A stretch of DNA of 8,853 nt from an uncultured Haloferula sp. GTDB lineage: Bacteria > Verrucomicrobiota > Verrucomicrobiae > Verrucomicrobiales > Akkermansiaceae. The notes beneath the pieces are model-generated. The model was not told where the DNA came from and made no database searches. It saw only the letters and a list, made by a program, of their open reading frames with translations. The stretch lies in assembly GCA_946481625.1 (NCBI GenBank), contig CAMLOZ010000109.1:1-8853 (forward strand), read 5' to 3'. Positions within the stretch are counted from its first letter, which is position 1; each line of letters opens with the position of its first letter. Of the stretch, positions 1 through 6,589 are shown piece after piece. Made by a program: the position numbers and the translations under genes.

Positions 1-1312
1 CCATCTCATCCGTCTCACCGTAGGTGAGGCCGGGCTTCACGCCGGCGCCGGCCATCCAGATCGTGAAGGCATTCGGGTTGTGGTCGCGGCCGGTGAACTT
101 GTTGCCATCGCCGCCGCCGCGGTTCTCCTGCATCGGCGTGCGCCCGAACTCGCCGCCCCACACGACGAGCGTGTCTTCTAACATCCCGCGCTGTTCCAGG
201 TCGGTGAGCAGCGCGGCGATCGGGCGGTCGATATCGCGGCACTTCTTCACGAAGCCATCGTTGAGCGCTTCGGAGGCATTCGATCCATGCGAGTCCCAGC
301 CCCAGTCGAAGAGCTGGATGAAGCGCACGCCGGACTCCGCGAGGCGGCGGGCGAGCAGGCAGTTGTTGGCAAAGGAATCCTTTCCCGGCTGCGTGCCGTA
401 CATCTCGTGGATGTGCGCGGGCTCGTCTTGGATGCTCATCACTTCCGGCACGGAGACTTGCATGCGGTAGGCCATCTCGTATTGGGCGATGCGGGTGATC
501 GTCTCGGGATCGCCGAAGTCCTCATGCGACTTGGTGTTCAGCTTGGCGAGGGTATCAAGCGCGGCACGTCGGATCTCGCGGCTCACGCCTGCGGGGTTGG
601 TCGTGTTCAGGATGGGATCGCCCGCCGAGCGGCACTGTACGCCCTGATAGACGGAGGGCAGGAAGCCGCTGCCCCAGAGCGAGGCGCCCGCGCGCGGGAA
701 ACGGCCGCCGGAGATCAGGACCATGAAGCCGGGGAGATTCTGGTTCTCCGTGCCGAGGCCCCAGGTGAGCCAGGAACCCATGGCAGGATAGCCGAGGTTC
801 TGATTGCCGGTGTGGAGGAGAAGCTGGGCCGGGCCGTGGTTGAACTGGTCCGTCTGCATCGTCTTGATGAAGCAGAGCTTGTCCACGTGCTTCGCCAGTT
901 CCGGAAGGCGGTCGGAGACCCAGGCACCGGACTGGCCGTGCTGCTTGAAGTCGAATTGCGGGCCGAGCATCTTCGGCACCCCTTGGATGAAGGCGAAGCG
1001 CTGGCCCTCCAGATACTCCTTAGGGCATTCCTTGCCATTGTAGCGGACGAGTTGCGGCTTGTAGTCGAAGAGCTCGAGCTGGCTCGGAGCCCCATCCATG
1101 TGCAGGTAGATCACCCGCTTCGCCTTCGGGGCGAAGGAGGGGAGCAGCGGGGAGAGAGGGGCGCTGGGGTCGTGCGAGATCTTCAGTTTTCCCGCGCCTG
1201 CGGAAAGTCCTTGGCTGGCCATCCACAATGCTCCGACTCCTGCCGGGCAGTCGCGCAGGAAACGGCGGCGGGTGATGTGGTGGAGCGATTCGCGCTGGAG
1301 ATGCGGGAGCAT
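1..1312 (-). CDS. DUF1501 family exported protein, Tat signal (3' end cut by window edge)
   Basis: The frame is open from an ATG at 1310-1312 to the left edge: 437 codons with no stop, so the C-terminus lies outside the window. Family members usually run to about 470-480 residues, so only a few dozen residues should be missing. Residues 14-19 read TRRRFL, followed by an apolar stretch (CPAGVGALWMA). This is a twin-arginine signal and implies export of a folded protein. Conserved-looking family blocks are HMDGAPSQLELFD (71-83), WDSHGSN (339-345), WGGEFGRTP (385-393) and GRDHNPN (408-414). From memory, DUF1501 belongs to the alkaline-phosphatase/sulfatase-like superfamily; the His/Asp-rich blocks would suit metal binding, but the reaction is unknown. 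It lies downstream of the PSCyt1/DUF1553 gene in the same direction, its usual partner in this phylum. No clear Shine-Dalgarno precedes the ATG; this start was chosen because it places the Tat motif correctly. Confidence 0.93.
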   Translation of the reverse strand, partial: MLPHLQRESLHHITRRRFLRDCPAGVGALWMASQGLSAGAGKLKISHDPSAPLSPLLPSFAPKAKRVIYLHMDGAPSQLELFDYKPQLVRYNGKECPKEYLEGQRFAFIQGVPKMLGPQFDFKQHGQSGAWVSDRLPELAKHVDKLCFIKTMQTDQFNHGPAQLLLHTGNQNLGYPAMGSWLTWGLGTENQNLPGFMVLISGGRFPRAGASLWGSGFLPSVYQGVQCRSAGDPILNTTNPAGVSREIRRAALDTLAKLNTKSHEDFGDPETITRIAQYEMAYRMQVSVPEVMSIQDEPAHIHEMYGTQPGKDSFANNCLLARRLAESGVRFIQLFDWGWDSHGSNASEALNDGFVKKCRDIDRPIAALLTDLEQRGMLEDTLVVWGGEFGRTPMQENRGGGDGNKFTGRDHNPNAFTIWMAGAGVKPGLTYGETDEM

Positions 1313-1422
1313 GGGAAGAATGGCGAATTCAGAATTTCGGAATGACGAATGCCGTGTGTTGAAGAGTGATTTTTATTCCCGAACGACACTTCATTCGTCA
1401 TTCGGAACCTCGGCATTCAACA
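1313..1422. repeat. Intra-operon gap with imperfect 16-bp inverted repeat
   Basis: This gap separates the stop of the PSCyt1/DUF1553 gene from the DUF1501 start. Arms at 1336-1351 and 1392-1407 are reverse complements at 15 of 16 positions, with a 40-base spacer. A second, overlapping pair (GAATGCCG at 1347-1354 and CGGCATTC at 1411-1418) could form an alternative stem. The motif GAAT recurs several times in the right-to-left leader of DUF1501. There is no T-tract typical of an intrinsic terminator immediately after the stem in either direction. It may be a dispersed repeat, an mRNA-processing or stabilising hairpin, or a partial terminator that lowers DUF1501 expression. Confidence 0.6.
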
Positions 1423-4308
1423 TTATCTCACAAGGGCTTCATCGAGATTGAGGAGCACCGAGGCGACGACGGTGTAGGCGGCGCCATCGGGAGTGGAGGC
1501 CATCCCTTGCCTCAAGGATGGATCGTCGGCGTAGGTGGCTTCGAGTTTGCTGAAGAGCGTGCGGAGTTCTTCCAAGCGGTCGGGGCTGACCTCGCGGGAG
1601 GTGGCGAGCCGGAAGCCGAGCGCGAGACGTTCGTCCACGCTGCCGGGCGCTTCCTGCTTCATGCGGCGGGCGAGGCCTTGGGCGCACTCGTTGAAGGCGG
1701 GGTCGTTGAGGATGGCGAGAGCCTGGAGCGGGGTGTTCGAGAGGATGCGGCGTTTCGAGCAAAGCTCGCGGGAGGGCGCGTCGAAGGTGGCGAAGGTGGG
1801 ATAGGGGATACTGCGTTTCCAGTAGGTGTAAACGGAGCGGCGGTAGCGGTCGGGACTCCCCTCGGCAGGCGTTGTCCACTTGTCACCGGCATCGAAGGGC
1901 TGCCAGACGCCGTCGGGCAACGGTGGATGTGCCGGAGGCCCGCCCGCGCGTTCGGTGATCAATCCGCCGACGTAGAGCGCGTGGTCGCGTGCCATCTCGC
2001 CGGTCAGGCGTTGGCGCGGACCGCGCGCGAGCAGGCGGTTGCCGGCATCCCGCTCGGCGAGTGCGGGAGTGATGGTGGAGTCTTGCCGGTAGGCGGCGCT
2101 GCGGACCATCTCCCGAAGCAGTGTCTTCATGCTCCACTTCATCTCGCCCTGGAATCGGACGGCGAGCGTGTCGAGCAACTCGGGATGCGTGGGTCTCTCG
2201 CCCGCGGAACCGAAGTCCTCCGGGGTGGGAACGATGCCCGTGCCGAAGAGCTCGAGCCAGAAGCGGTTCACCGCGACGCGGGCGGTGAGGGGATTCCCCG
2301 GCGAAGCGATCCAGCGGGCCATCGCAAGGCGGTCGGGACTGCCCTTCACCTCCAGCGGCGGGAAAACGGCGGGCGTGCCGGGCCGTGCAATGCGCTCGCC
2401 CTTGTCGATCCAGTTGCCCCGGATGAAGAGGCGGGTGTCGCGGGCGAGTTCCGGCGGGAGATCCCGCATGACCGGCGTGGTGGTGGAGGGCATGGCCGCG
2501 AGCGCCTTGCGGGCTTGGCCAAGCGTTTCCTTGAGCTTGTAGATGGAAGGATCGGGGTGGACCCAGGAGAGCTCGTCCGTAATGGCGAGACGACCGCGCT
2601 TCGCGATCAGCGGGTAGGCACCGCCCGCGGAATCGGTGGCATGTGCCAGGATCACGCGCAGGCTGGAACCCGTGTCCATATCGACGGGGGCGGAGGGAAC
2701 GACGATGGCATGCCGCGGCTTGAAGATCTTCGTGTATTGGCCCCAACCGCGGTTCGAGCCCTTGATCGAGAGATTGGGGTCGAACGGGGGATGGGCTTCA
2801 TCCGCGATGATCTCGGCGATCGGGATCGCCCTGGTCTTCCCGTCGCGATCGACAAGCTGGAGTTCAATCTTGCGGATCATCGCGCCCCATTCCGGGGTGT
2901 GAATGGCTTTCGCTTCATCGACCGGGCGGATCTCCACCCGTAGCGCGCCGAGGCGGTTGAGGCCGACGGACTTGGGGATGTCGAGGGTATGGACGGCTCC
3001 GGCGGCGACATTGCCGATGGTGCGGAACTCCTCGGTTCCGCCGTTTTTCACGACTTCGAGTTTCGCCTTCTGGCTGCTGCCGCTCATTCCCTGCGCCGCG
3101 ATCCAGCGCGTACGGGCGTCGAGCGACTTGCGCCGCTCGTGGAGTTCTTCTTCAAGATGCGTGATCTCATCCGCGAGTGCGCCGGCTTCCGCATGGCGGG
3201 TGCGATCGAGCGGCACGCGGATCGCGGGATGGTTCTCGGGCACATCGGCATCCACGCTCTGGTTGAAGAAGGCCGCGAAGCGATAGTAGTCGCGGTGCTC
3301 GATGGGATCGTAGGGGTGGCTGTGGCACTGCACGCAGCCCATCGTGGTCCCCTGCCAGACTTCCCAGGTGGTATTCACCCGGTCCAGCACGGCGGCGACG
3401 CGGAACTCCTCGTCGTCGGTGCCGCCTTCGTTGTTCGCCTGGCTCAGGCGGTGGAAGGTCGTGGCGATCCGCTGGTCGAGGGTCGCCCCCGGGAGCAGGT
3501 CTCCGGCGAGTTGCTCGATGGTGAATTGATCGTAGGGCAGGTCGCGGTTGAAGGCGTTGATCAGCCAGTCGCGGTATTTCCAGACATCGCGGCGGCTGTC
3601 GATGCCGAGCCCCTCGGAGTCCGCGTAGCGGGCCAAGTCCATCCAGACGCTGGCCCAGCGCTCGCCGAAGCGGGGTGAGGCAAGCAGGCGCTCGACCTGC
3701 TTGTCGTAGGCCGCGGGGGATGGGTCTGTAAGGAAAGAATCGAGTTCTTCGAGCGACGGCGGCAGTCCGGTGAGATCGAGCGAAAGGCGGCGAAGCAGGG
3801 CCGCCTTGTCGGCTTCCTTCGCGGGGTGAAGCCCTTCGTGCTCCAGGCGGGCGAGCAAGAAACGATCGATATGGTTGCGTGGCCAAGCGGTGTCCTTCAC
3901 CGGTGGTGCCTCATGCAAACGCGGCGCGACGAAAGACCAGTGCTCGCCCCATTCCGCCCCTTCCTTGATCCACTGGCGGAGGGTTTCGATCTCCTTCGCG
4001 GCCAGCGGCGGCCCGTGCTCGGGCTTCGGCATCACTTCATCGGGATCGGTCGAAACGACGCGGATCATCATCTCCGAGGCATCCGGATCTCCGGGTACGA
4101 TGATCGGCTTGCCGGACTCGCCTTTGCCGAGCGCTTTCTCGCGGTAGATGAAGGAGACCTCGCCCGCTTCCTTCACACCGCCGTGGCAAGCGGTGCAGTG
4201 GGCGTTGAAGATGGGGCGGACTTCGCGGGCGAAATCGATCTTCGCCATGGCTGGAGAAGCCAGGAAGAGCAGCCCGTATGTCCACGGGGTCATGGGAAAA
4301 TGCCTCAT
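1423..4308 (-). CDS. PSCyt1/DUF1549/DUF1553 cytochrome-c-like exported protein
   Basis: This is a 961-residue protein with the domain order typical of large Planctomycetes/Verrucomicrobia proteins. A Sec-type signal peptide (1-22, ending SPAMA) is followed by a PSCyt1 c-type cytochrome domain with heme motif CTACH (38-42) and a likely axial Met in VMPKPEH (92-98). The DUF1549 domain spans about 145-355 and contains a second heme-type motif, CVQCH (325-329). A short charged helix lies at 377-396, then a beta-rich insert at about 405-585, then DUF1553 at about 655-920 (for example NRFWLELFGTGIVP, 681-694, and SNTPLQALAILNDP, 857-870). It should be periplasmic and may bind one or two hemes; the reaction is unknown. 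The start overlaps the FecR stop as ATGA (4305-4308). An alternative ATG at 4293 has GAGG nine bases upstream, but the 4308 start supplies the Arg of the signal n-region. The stop is TAA at 1423-1425. Confidence 0.95.
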   Translation of the reverse strand: MRHFPMTPWTYGLLFLASPAMAKIDFAREVRPIFNAHCTACHGGVKEAGEVSFIYREKALGKGESGKPIIVPGDPDASEMMIRVVSTDPDEVMPKPEHGPPLAAKEIETLRQWIKEGAEWGEHWSFVAPRLHEAPPVKDTAWPRNHIDRFLLARLEHEGLHPAKEADKAALLRRLSLDLTGLPPSLEELDSFLTDPSPAAYDKQVERLLASPRFGERWASVWMDLARYADSEGLGIDSRRDVWKYRDWLINAFNRDLPYDQFTIEQLAGDLLPGATLDQRIATTFHRLSQANNEGGTDDEEFRVAAVLDRVNTTWEVWQGTTMGCVQCHSHPYDPIEHRDYYRFAAFFNQSVDADVPENHPAIRVPLDRTRHAEAGALADEITHLEEELHERRKSLDARTRWIAAQGMSGSSQKAKLEVVKNGGTEEFRTIGNVAAGAVHTLDIPKSVGLNRLGALRVEIRPVDEAKAIHTPEWGAMIRKIELQLVDRDGKTRAIPIAEIIADEAHPPFDPNLSIKGSNRGWGQYTKIFKPRHAIVVPSAPVDMDTGSSLRVILAHATDSAGGAYPLIAKRGRLAITDELSWVHPDPSIYKLKETLGQARKALAAMPSTTTPVMRDLPPELARDTRLFIRGNWIDKGERIARPGTPAVFPPLEVKGSPDRLAMARWIASPGNPLTARVAVNRFWLELFGTGIVPTPEDFGSAGERPTHPELLDTLAVRFQGEMKWSMKTLLREMVRSAAYRQDSTITPALAERDAGNRLLARGPRQRLTGEMARDHALYVGGLITERAGGPPAHPPLPDGVWQPFDAGDKWTTPAEGSPDRYRRSVYTYWKRSIPYPTFATFDAPSRELCSKRRILSNTPLQALAILNDPAFNECAQGLARRMKQEAPGSVDERLALGFRLATSREVSPDRLEELRTLFSKLEATYADDPSLRQGMASTPDGAAYTVVASVLLNLDEALVR

Positions 4309-5615
4309 TTCGCGAAGATGCGGATCTCGTTCATGCCTCCGCCGTGGTGGGGGTGATCGGGCGGGCGCTCGGGATGGCGGTAGTGCGAGGTCACCACGAT
4401 CTTCACGTAGCGGGCTTCCAGGGGATCGAACTCGAAGCGGTGGAAGCCGAACTCCTCGCCGCGCCTCGCTGCCACGCGCGGGAGTTCGGCGGCGGTCAAA
4501 GGGAAGAATCTCTTGTTGTCGAGCGAGCCGTAAGCCTCGAAGGAGGCGGTGCCGCGGTCGTTGATGCCGCGGTTATTCGTGTTCTGCAGCGCGATGCTGC
4601 CGATCATGGATGCCTCTAGCAAATCGACCGTGAACTCGCCGTTCTCGCCATCGGGGGCCAGCCAGAAGGACCAGTCGCCGGGTACGCCGCTGTCATTGAG
4701 CCGGCCATCGGTGAGATTGTCCGGCGGGAAGACCGAACCATGCGGGCGGGTGCAGTAGCCGGGGCTGAAGACCGGCTTGCCGAGTGCGAGATTGCCCTCT
4801 TCGGTCTCCGGGGTCGGGAACGCGTGGCTATGGTTCGCGAGCATGACCGGTGATTCATCAAGCGCGGCGAGCAGCTTCGGCTTGCCGGATTCGCGGACGA
4901 GCGCGCGGCTTTCACCGACGCCGAGACGCGTGTGCAACTGCGGGGCCGTTTGCACTTCCACCTCGCCCTTGAAGACTTCCGTGAGCACCACCGGTGCGGC
5001 CCCGTCGCTGCCGACGGCGAGGCCGAACTCCGTGCCCAGATCGACGAAGCGGCCGCCCGGCGTGTCGATGCTGAACCCCTCCGCTCCGTCGGGCGTGTGA
5101 ACGGAAACGCGCCCGTGGGCGACCGAGAGCGCCTCCTTCTCATCGAGGCGGAAGCGGCAGGGCCCTTCCAGGACAACACTGGCCCCGCTCGGGAAGCCGA
5201 GCTTCATGAAGCCCCGCGTGAACTCCACCGGCACCGAAGCGGGAAGGCGTCCGGAGGCAGGGGCAGGCGACCCTTCCGCCCATGAGACGTTTTGAGCTTC
5301 GATCACCGTGGCGATCGGACCGCGCGGGCGGGTCAGAAAGAGAGCGGCAACGGAGCCTAGCAGCGCGACCGCAGCCACTGCCGCGATCAGTCGGCGGCTG
5401 CGGGAGGGCACGACCTTCTCCGGCGCAGGGGATTCGAAATAGGAAGGCGCCGCGGCGCGCCGGACGAGTGCGGACTGCAGGGCCGCCGCGCGACGATATC
5501 GCGCACGGGCGGGAGAACTGGCAGCGAGCATGTCGTTCAACTCCACACGCTCCGCTTCACCGAGGGACTCCTCGAAGAGCGCGTGCAGGAGAAGATCGAG
5601 ACGGTCTTCTTTCAT
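4305..5615 (-). CDS. FecR-domain membrane protein with C-terminal F5/8 type C (discoidin-like) domain
   Basis: This 436-residue protein is a probable signal transducer paired with the adjacent sigma factor. Residues 1-70 form a helical, charged N-terminal segment of the kind seen in FecR-type regulators of this phylum. RRLIAAVAAVALLGSVAALFL (74-94) is a single transmembrane helix. Residues about 100-245 form the FecR domain, including IDTPGGRFVDLGTEFGLAV (183-201). The C-terminal part (about 274-436) resembles an F5/8 type C fold, with NLALGKPVFS near its start, DNLTDGRLND (299-308) and RYVKIVVTSHYR (402-413). The likely topology is N-in, with FecR and discoidin domains outside the inner membrane. 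The frame is open upstream to 5792, but that extension lies inside the sigma gene, and the ATG at 5615 overlaps the sigma stop as ATGA. No TonB-dependent receptor is present, so the classical Fec role is unlikely. A carbohydrate-sensing role is inference. Confidence 0.92.
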   Translation of the reverse strand: MKEDRLDLLLHALFEESLGEAERVELNDMLAASSPARARYRRAAALQSALVRRAAAPSYFESPAPEKVVPSRSRRLIAAVAAVALLGSVAALFLTRPRGPIATVIEAQNVSWAEGSPAPASGRLPASVPVEFTRGFMKLGFPSGASVVLEGPCRFRLDEKEALSVAHGRVSVHTPDGAEGFSIDTPGGRFVDLGTEFGLAVGSDGAAPVVLTEVFKGEVEVQTAPQLHTRLGVGESRALVRESGKPKLLAALDESPVMLANHSHAFPTPETEEGNLALGKPVFSPGYCTRPHGSVFPPDNLTDGRLNDSGVPGDWSFWLAPDGENGEFTVDLLEASMIGSIALQNTNNRGINDRGTASFEAYGSLDNKRFFPLTAAELPRVAARRGEEFGFHRFEFDPLEARYVKIVVTSHYRHPERPPDHPHHGGGMNEIRIFAK

Positions 5616-6130
5616 GGCGTGGCGAGCTTGCGCTCGATGCAGGTTTCGAGCGCCTTGCGGATCCGCATGAGTGCCAGGGAAAGGGCGGTGGGAGTCTGCT
5701 TCCGTTCCGCGGCAAGAGCCTGAACCGAGGAACCCGGCGCATACCGGGCGAGAATCAATTCGCGCTGGCGTCCGGGGAGTTCCTGCAGGCATTTCTCAAG
5801 CGCCTGCTCCAGATCGCCATGCGGGTCGTCCCGGTACTCCGCGGCCAGCAACTCGACCAAGGAGTCATCGAAGACATGCCGGTCACGGCTCGCATCGCGG
5901 CGGGCGGCCTTGACTTGGTACAGCGCGATGGTGAGCGCCCAGGGGAGAAAGGGTTGGGCGGGATCGTATTCCGCCGCCTTCCGCCAGAGGACCAGGTTCG
6001 TCTCCTGCGCCACGTCATCCGCCAGCATGCGGTCGGGAAGGAGCGAGAGGATGTAGCGGTGGATCTCCGGCTGGTGCCGGGCGATCAACCCCACGATCAT
6101 TTCCTCGGCATTGTGCGGTTCGGCGGACAT
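5612..6130 (-). CDS. ECF-type RNA polymerase sigma factor (Planctomycetes/Verrucomicrobia group)
   Basis: This 172-residue protein directs RNA polymerase to selected promoters. Region 2 is at about 14-80, with LPDRMLADDVAQETNLVLWRKA (31-52), which pairs the conserved DDVAQET helix with the NLVLWRK signature typical of the Rhodopirellula/Verrucomicrobium sigma-70 family. Region 4 is at about 107-168 (LQELPGRQRELILARY, 115-130, then a helix-turn-helix ending in MRIRKALETCIERKL). The linker is short and no extra C-terminal domain is present, as expected for an ECF factor. The ATG at 6130 is preferred because the family usually starts close to this point; a GTG at 6136 is in frame and would add two residues. 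GGTGGAG directly abuts the ATG, too close for an ordinary ribosome-binding site. It is the promoter-proximal gene of the cassette and its stop overlaps the FecR start. Its target promoters cannot be deduced here. Confidence 0.94.
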   Translation of the reverse strand: MSAEPHNAEEMIVGLIARHQPEIHRYILSLLPDRMLADDVAQETNLVLWRKAAEYDPAQPFLPWALTIALYQVKAARRDASRDRHVFDDSLVELLAAEYRDDPHGDLEQALEKCLQELPGRQRELILARYAPGSSVQALAAERKQTPTALSLALMRIRKALETCIERKLATP

Positions 6131-6148
6131 CTCCACCGGGTCTTACCA

Positions 6149-6178
6149 GAAATCCGCGGAATCTTTCGCGGGAATTTC
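6149..6178. promoter_or_regulatory. Bulged hairpin in the divergent sigma/toxin intergenic region
   Basis: GAAATCCGCG (6149-6158) pairs with CGCGG (6167-6171) and ATTTC (6174-6178), leaving a two-base bulge (GA, 6172-6173) and an eight-base loop. It sits about 20 bases upstream of the sigma factor start and about 37 bases upstream of the DUF5615 start. The remainder of 6137-6214 shows no convincing -35/-10 pair. The element could be an operator, a 5' UTR structure of the sigma mRNA, or chance complementarity in GC-rich DNA. Confidence 0.35.
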
Positions 6179-6214
6179 GTCCTCAGAATCCGGATTGCCT
6201 AAGTCGCCTGTGGG

Positions 6215-6589
6215 ATGAGACTGCCCGCCAATGAGAATGTGCCAATGGCGGCTGTTCGGGTGCTTCGCGTAGCCGGGTGGGATGTGGCCACGGTCTCCGA
6301 GTCGGCTCCTTCGATCTCAGATGTTGAGGTCTTGAGGATGGCGCGGGATCAAGAGCGTATCATCGCAACTTTCGACAGGGATTACGGAGAACTGATCTCC
6401 GCACGAGGACATCTCCCTCCGCGCGGGTTGGTCTACTTCCGTGTGGTGCCCCCGGGTCCGCGAGATGTCGCTACCTGGCTTTTGGAAATGGTTCGACAGG
6501 CTCTTCCGCTCGAAGGCTATTTCACCATCTTCGCTGGGTGGGAGCATGTCCGGCAGCGTCGATTGCCTTCCGGAGAGACGGGTGGTTAA
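6215..6589 (+). CDS. DUF5615 PIN-like protein (toxin-type nuclease, possibly orphan)
   Basis: This 124-residue protein matches the DUF5615 PIN-like family, whose members are predicted ribonuclease toxins usually paired with a small DUF433-type antitoxin. The N-terminal signature is ANENVP (5-10), then GWDVATVSE (21-29), SDVEVL (35-40, acidic D36) and the core ATFDRDYGEL (51-60, acidic D54 and D56). The family consensus as I recall it is ADENxP; here the first Asp is Asn (N6), while E7 is kept, so catalysis could be weakened. No DUF433-like frame lies upstream or downstream. Codon use differs from its neighbours: by hand count about 48 of 124 codons end in A or T, against 23 of the first 120 of the DUF1501 gene, and AGA, AGG, CGA and GTA occur. 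This suggests acquisition by transfer. The ATG at 6215 gives the normal family N-terminus but lacks a clear Shine-Dalgarno. The stop overlaps the DUF3500 stop. Confidence 0.88.
   Translation: MRLPANENVPMAAVRVLRVAGWDVATVSESAPSISDVEVLRMARDQERIIATFDRDYGELISARGHLPPRGLVYFRVVPPGPRDVATWLLEMVRQALPLEGYFTIFAGWEHVRQRRLPSGETGG

Noticed and set aside
287..1345. Long plus-strand open frame (352 codons) opposite the DUF1501 gene
   Set aside because: It is antisense to a clear DUF1501 gene, shows no family motif, and its Glu/Arg/Ala-rich translation is typical of antisense frames in GC-rich DNA.
1366..2943. 525-codon plus-strand open frame opposite the PSCyt1/DUF1553 gene
   Set aside because: Gly/Arg/Glu-rich translation without recognisable domains, and the minus strand encodes conserved DUF1553 motifs across the same bases.
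5616..5792. N-terminal extension of the FecR gene up to 5792
   Set aside because: The 59 extra residues read through the sigma gene in another frame, are low complexity, and precede a normal FecR N-terminus at an ATG in an ATGA overlap.
5282..6202. 306-codon plus-strand open frame opposite the FecR and sigma genes
   Set aside because: A shadow of two well-supported genes; no signature and no translation signals.
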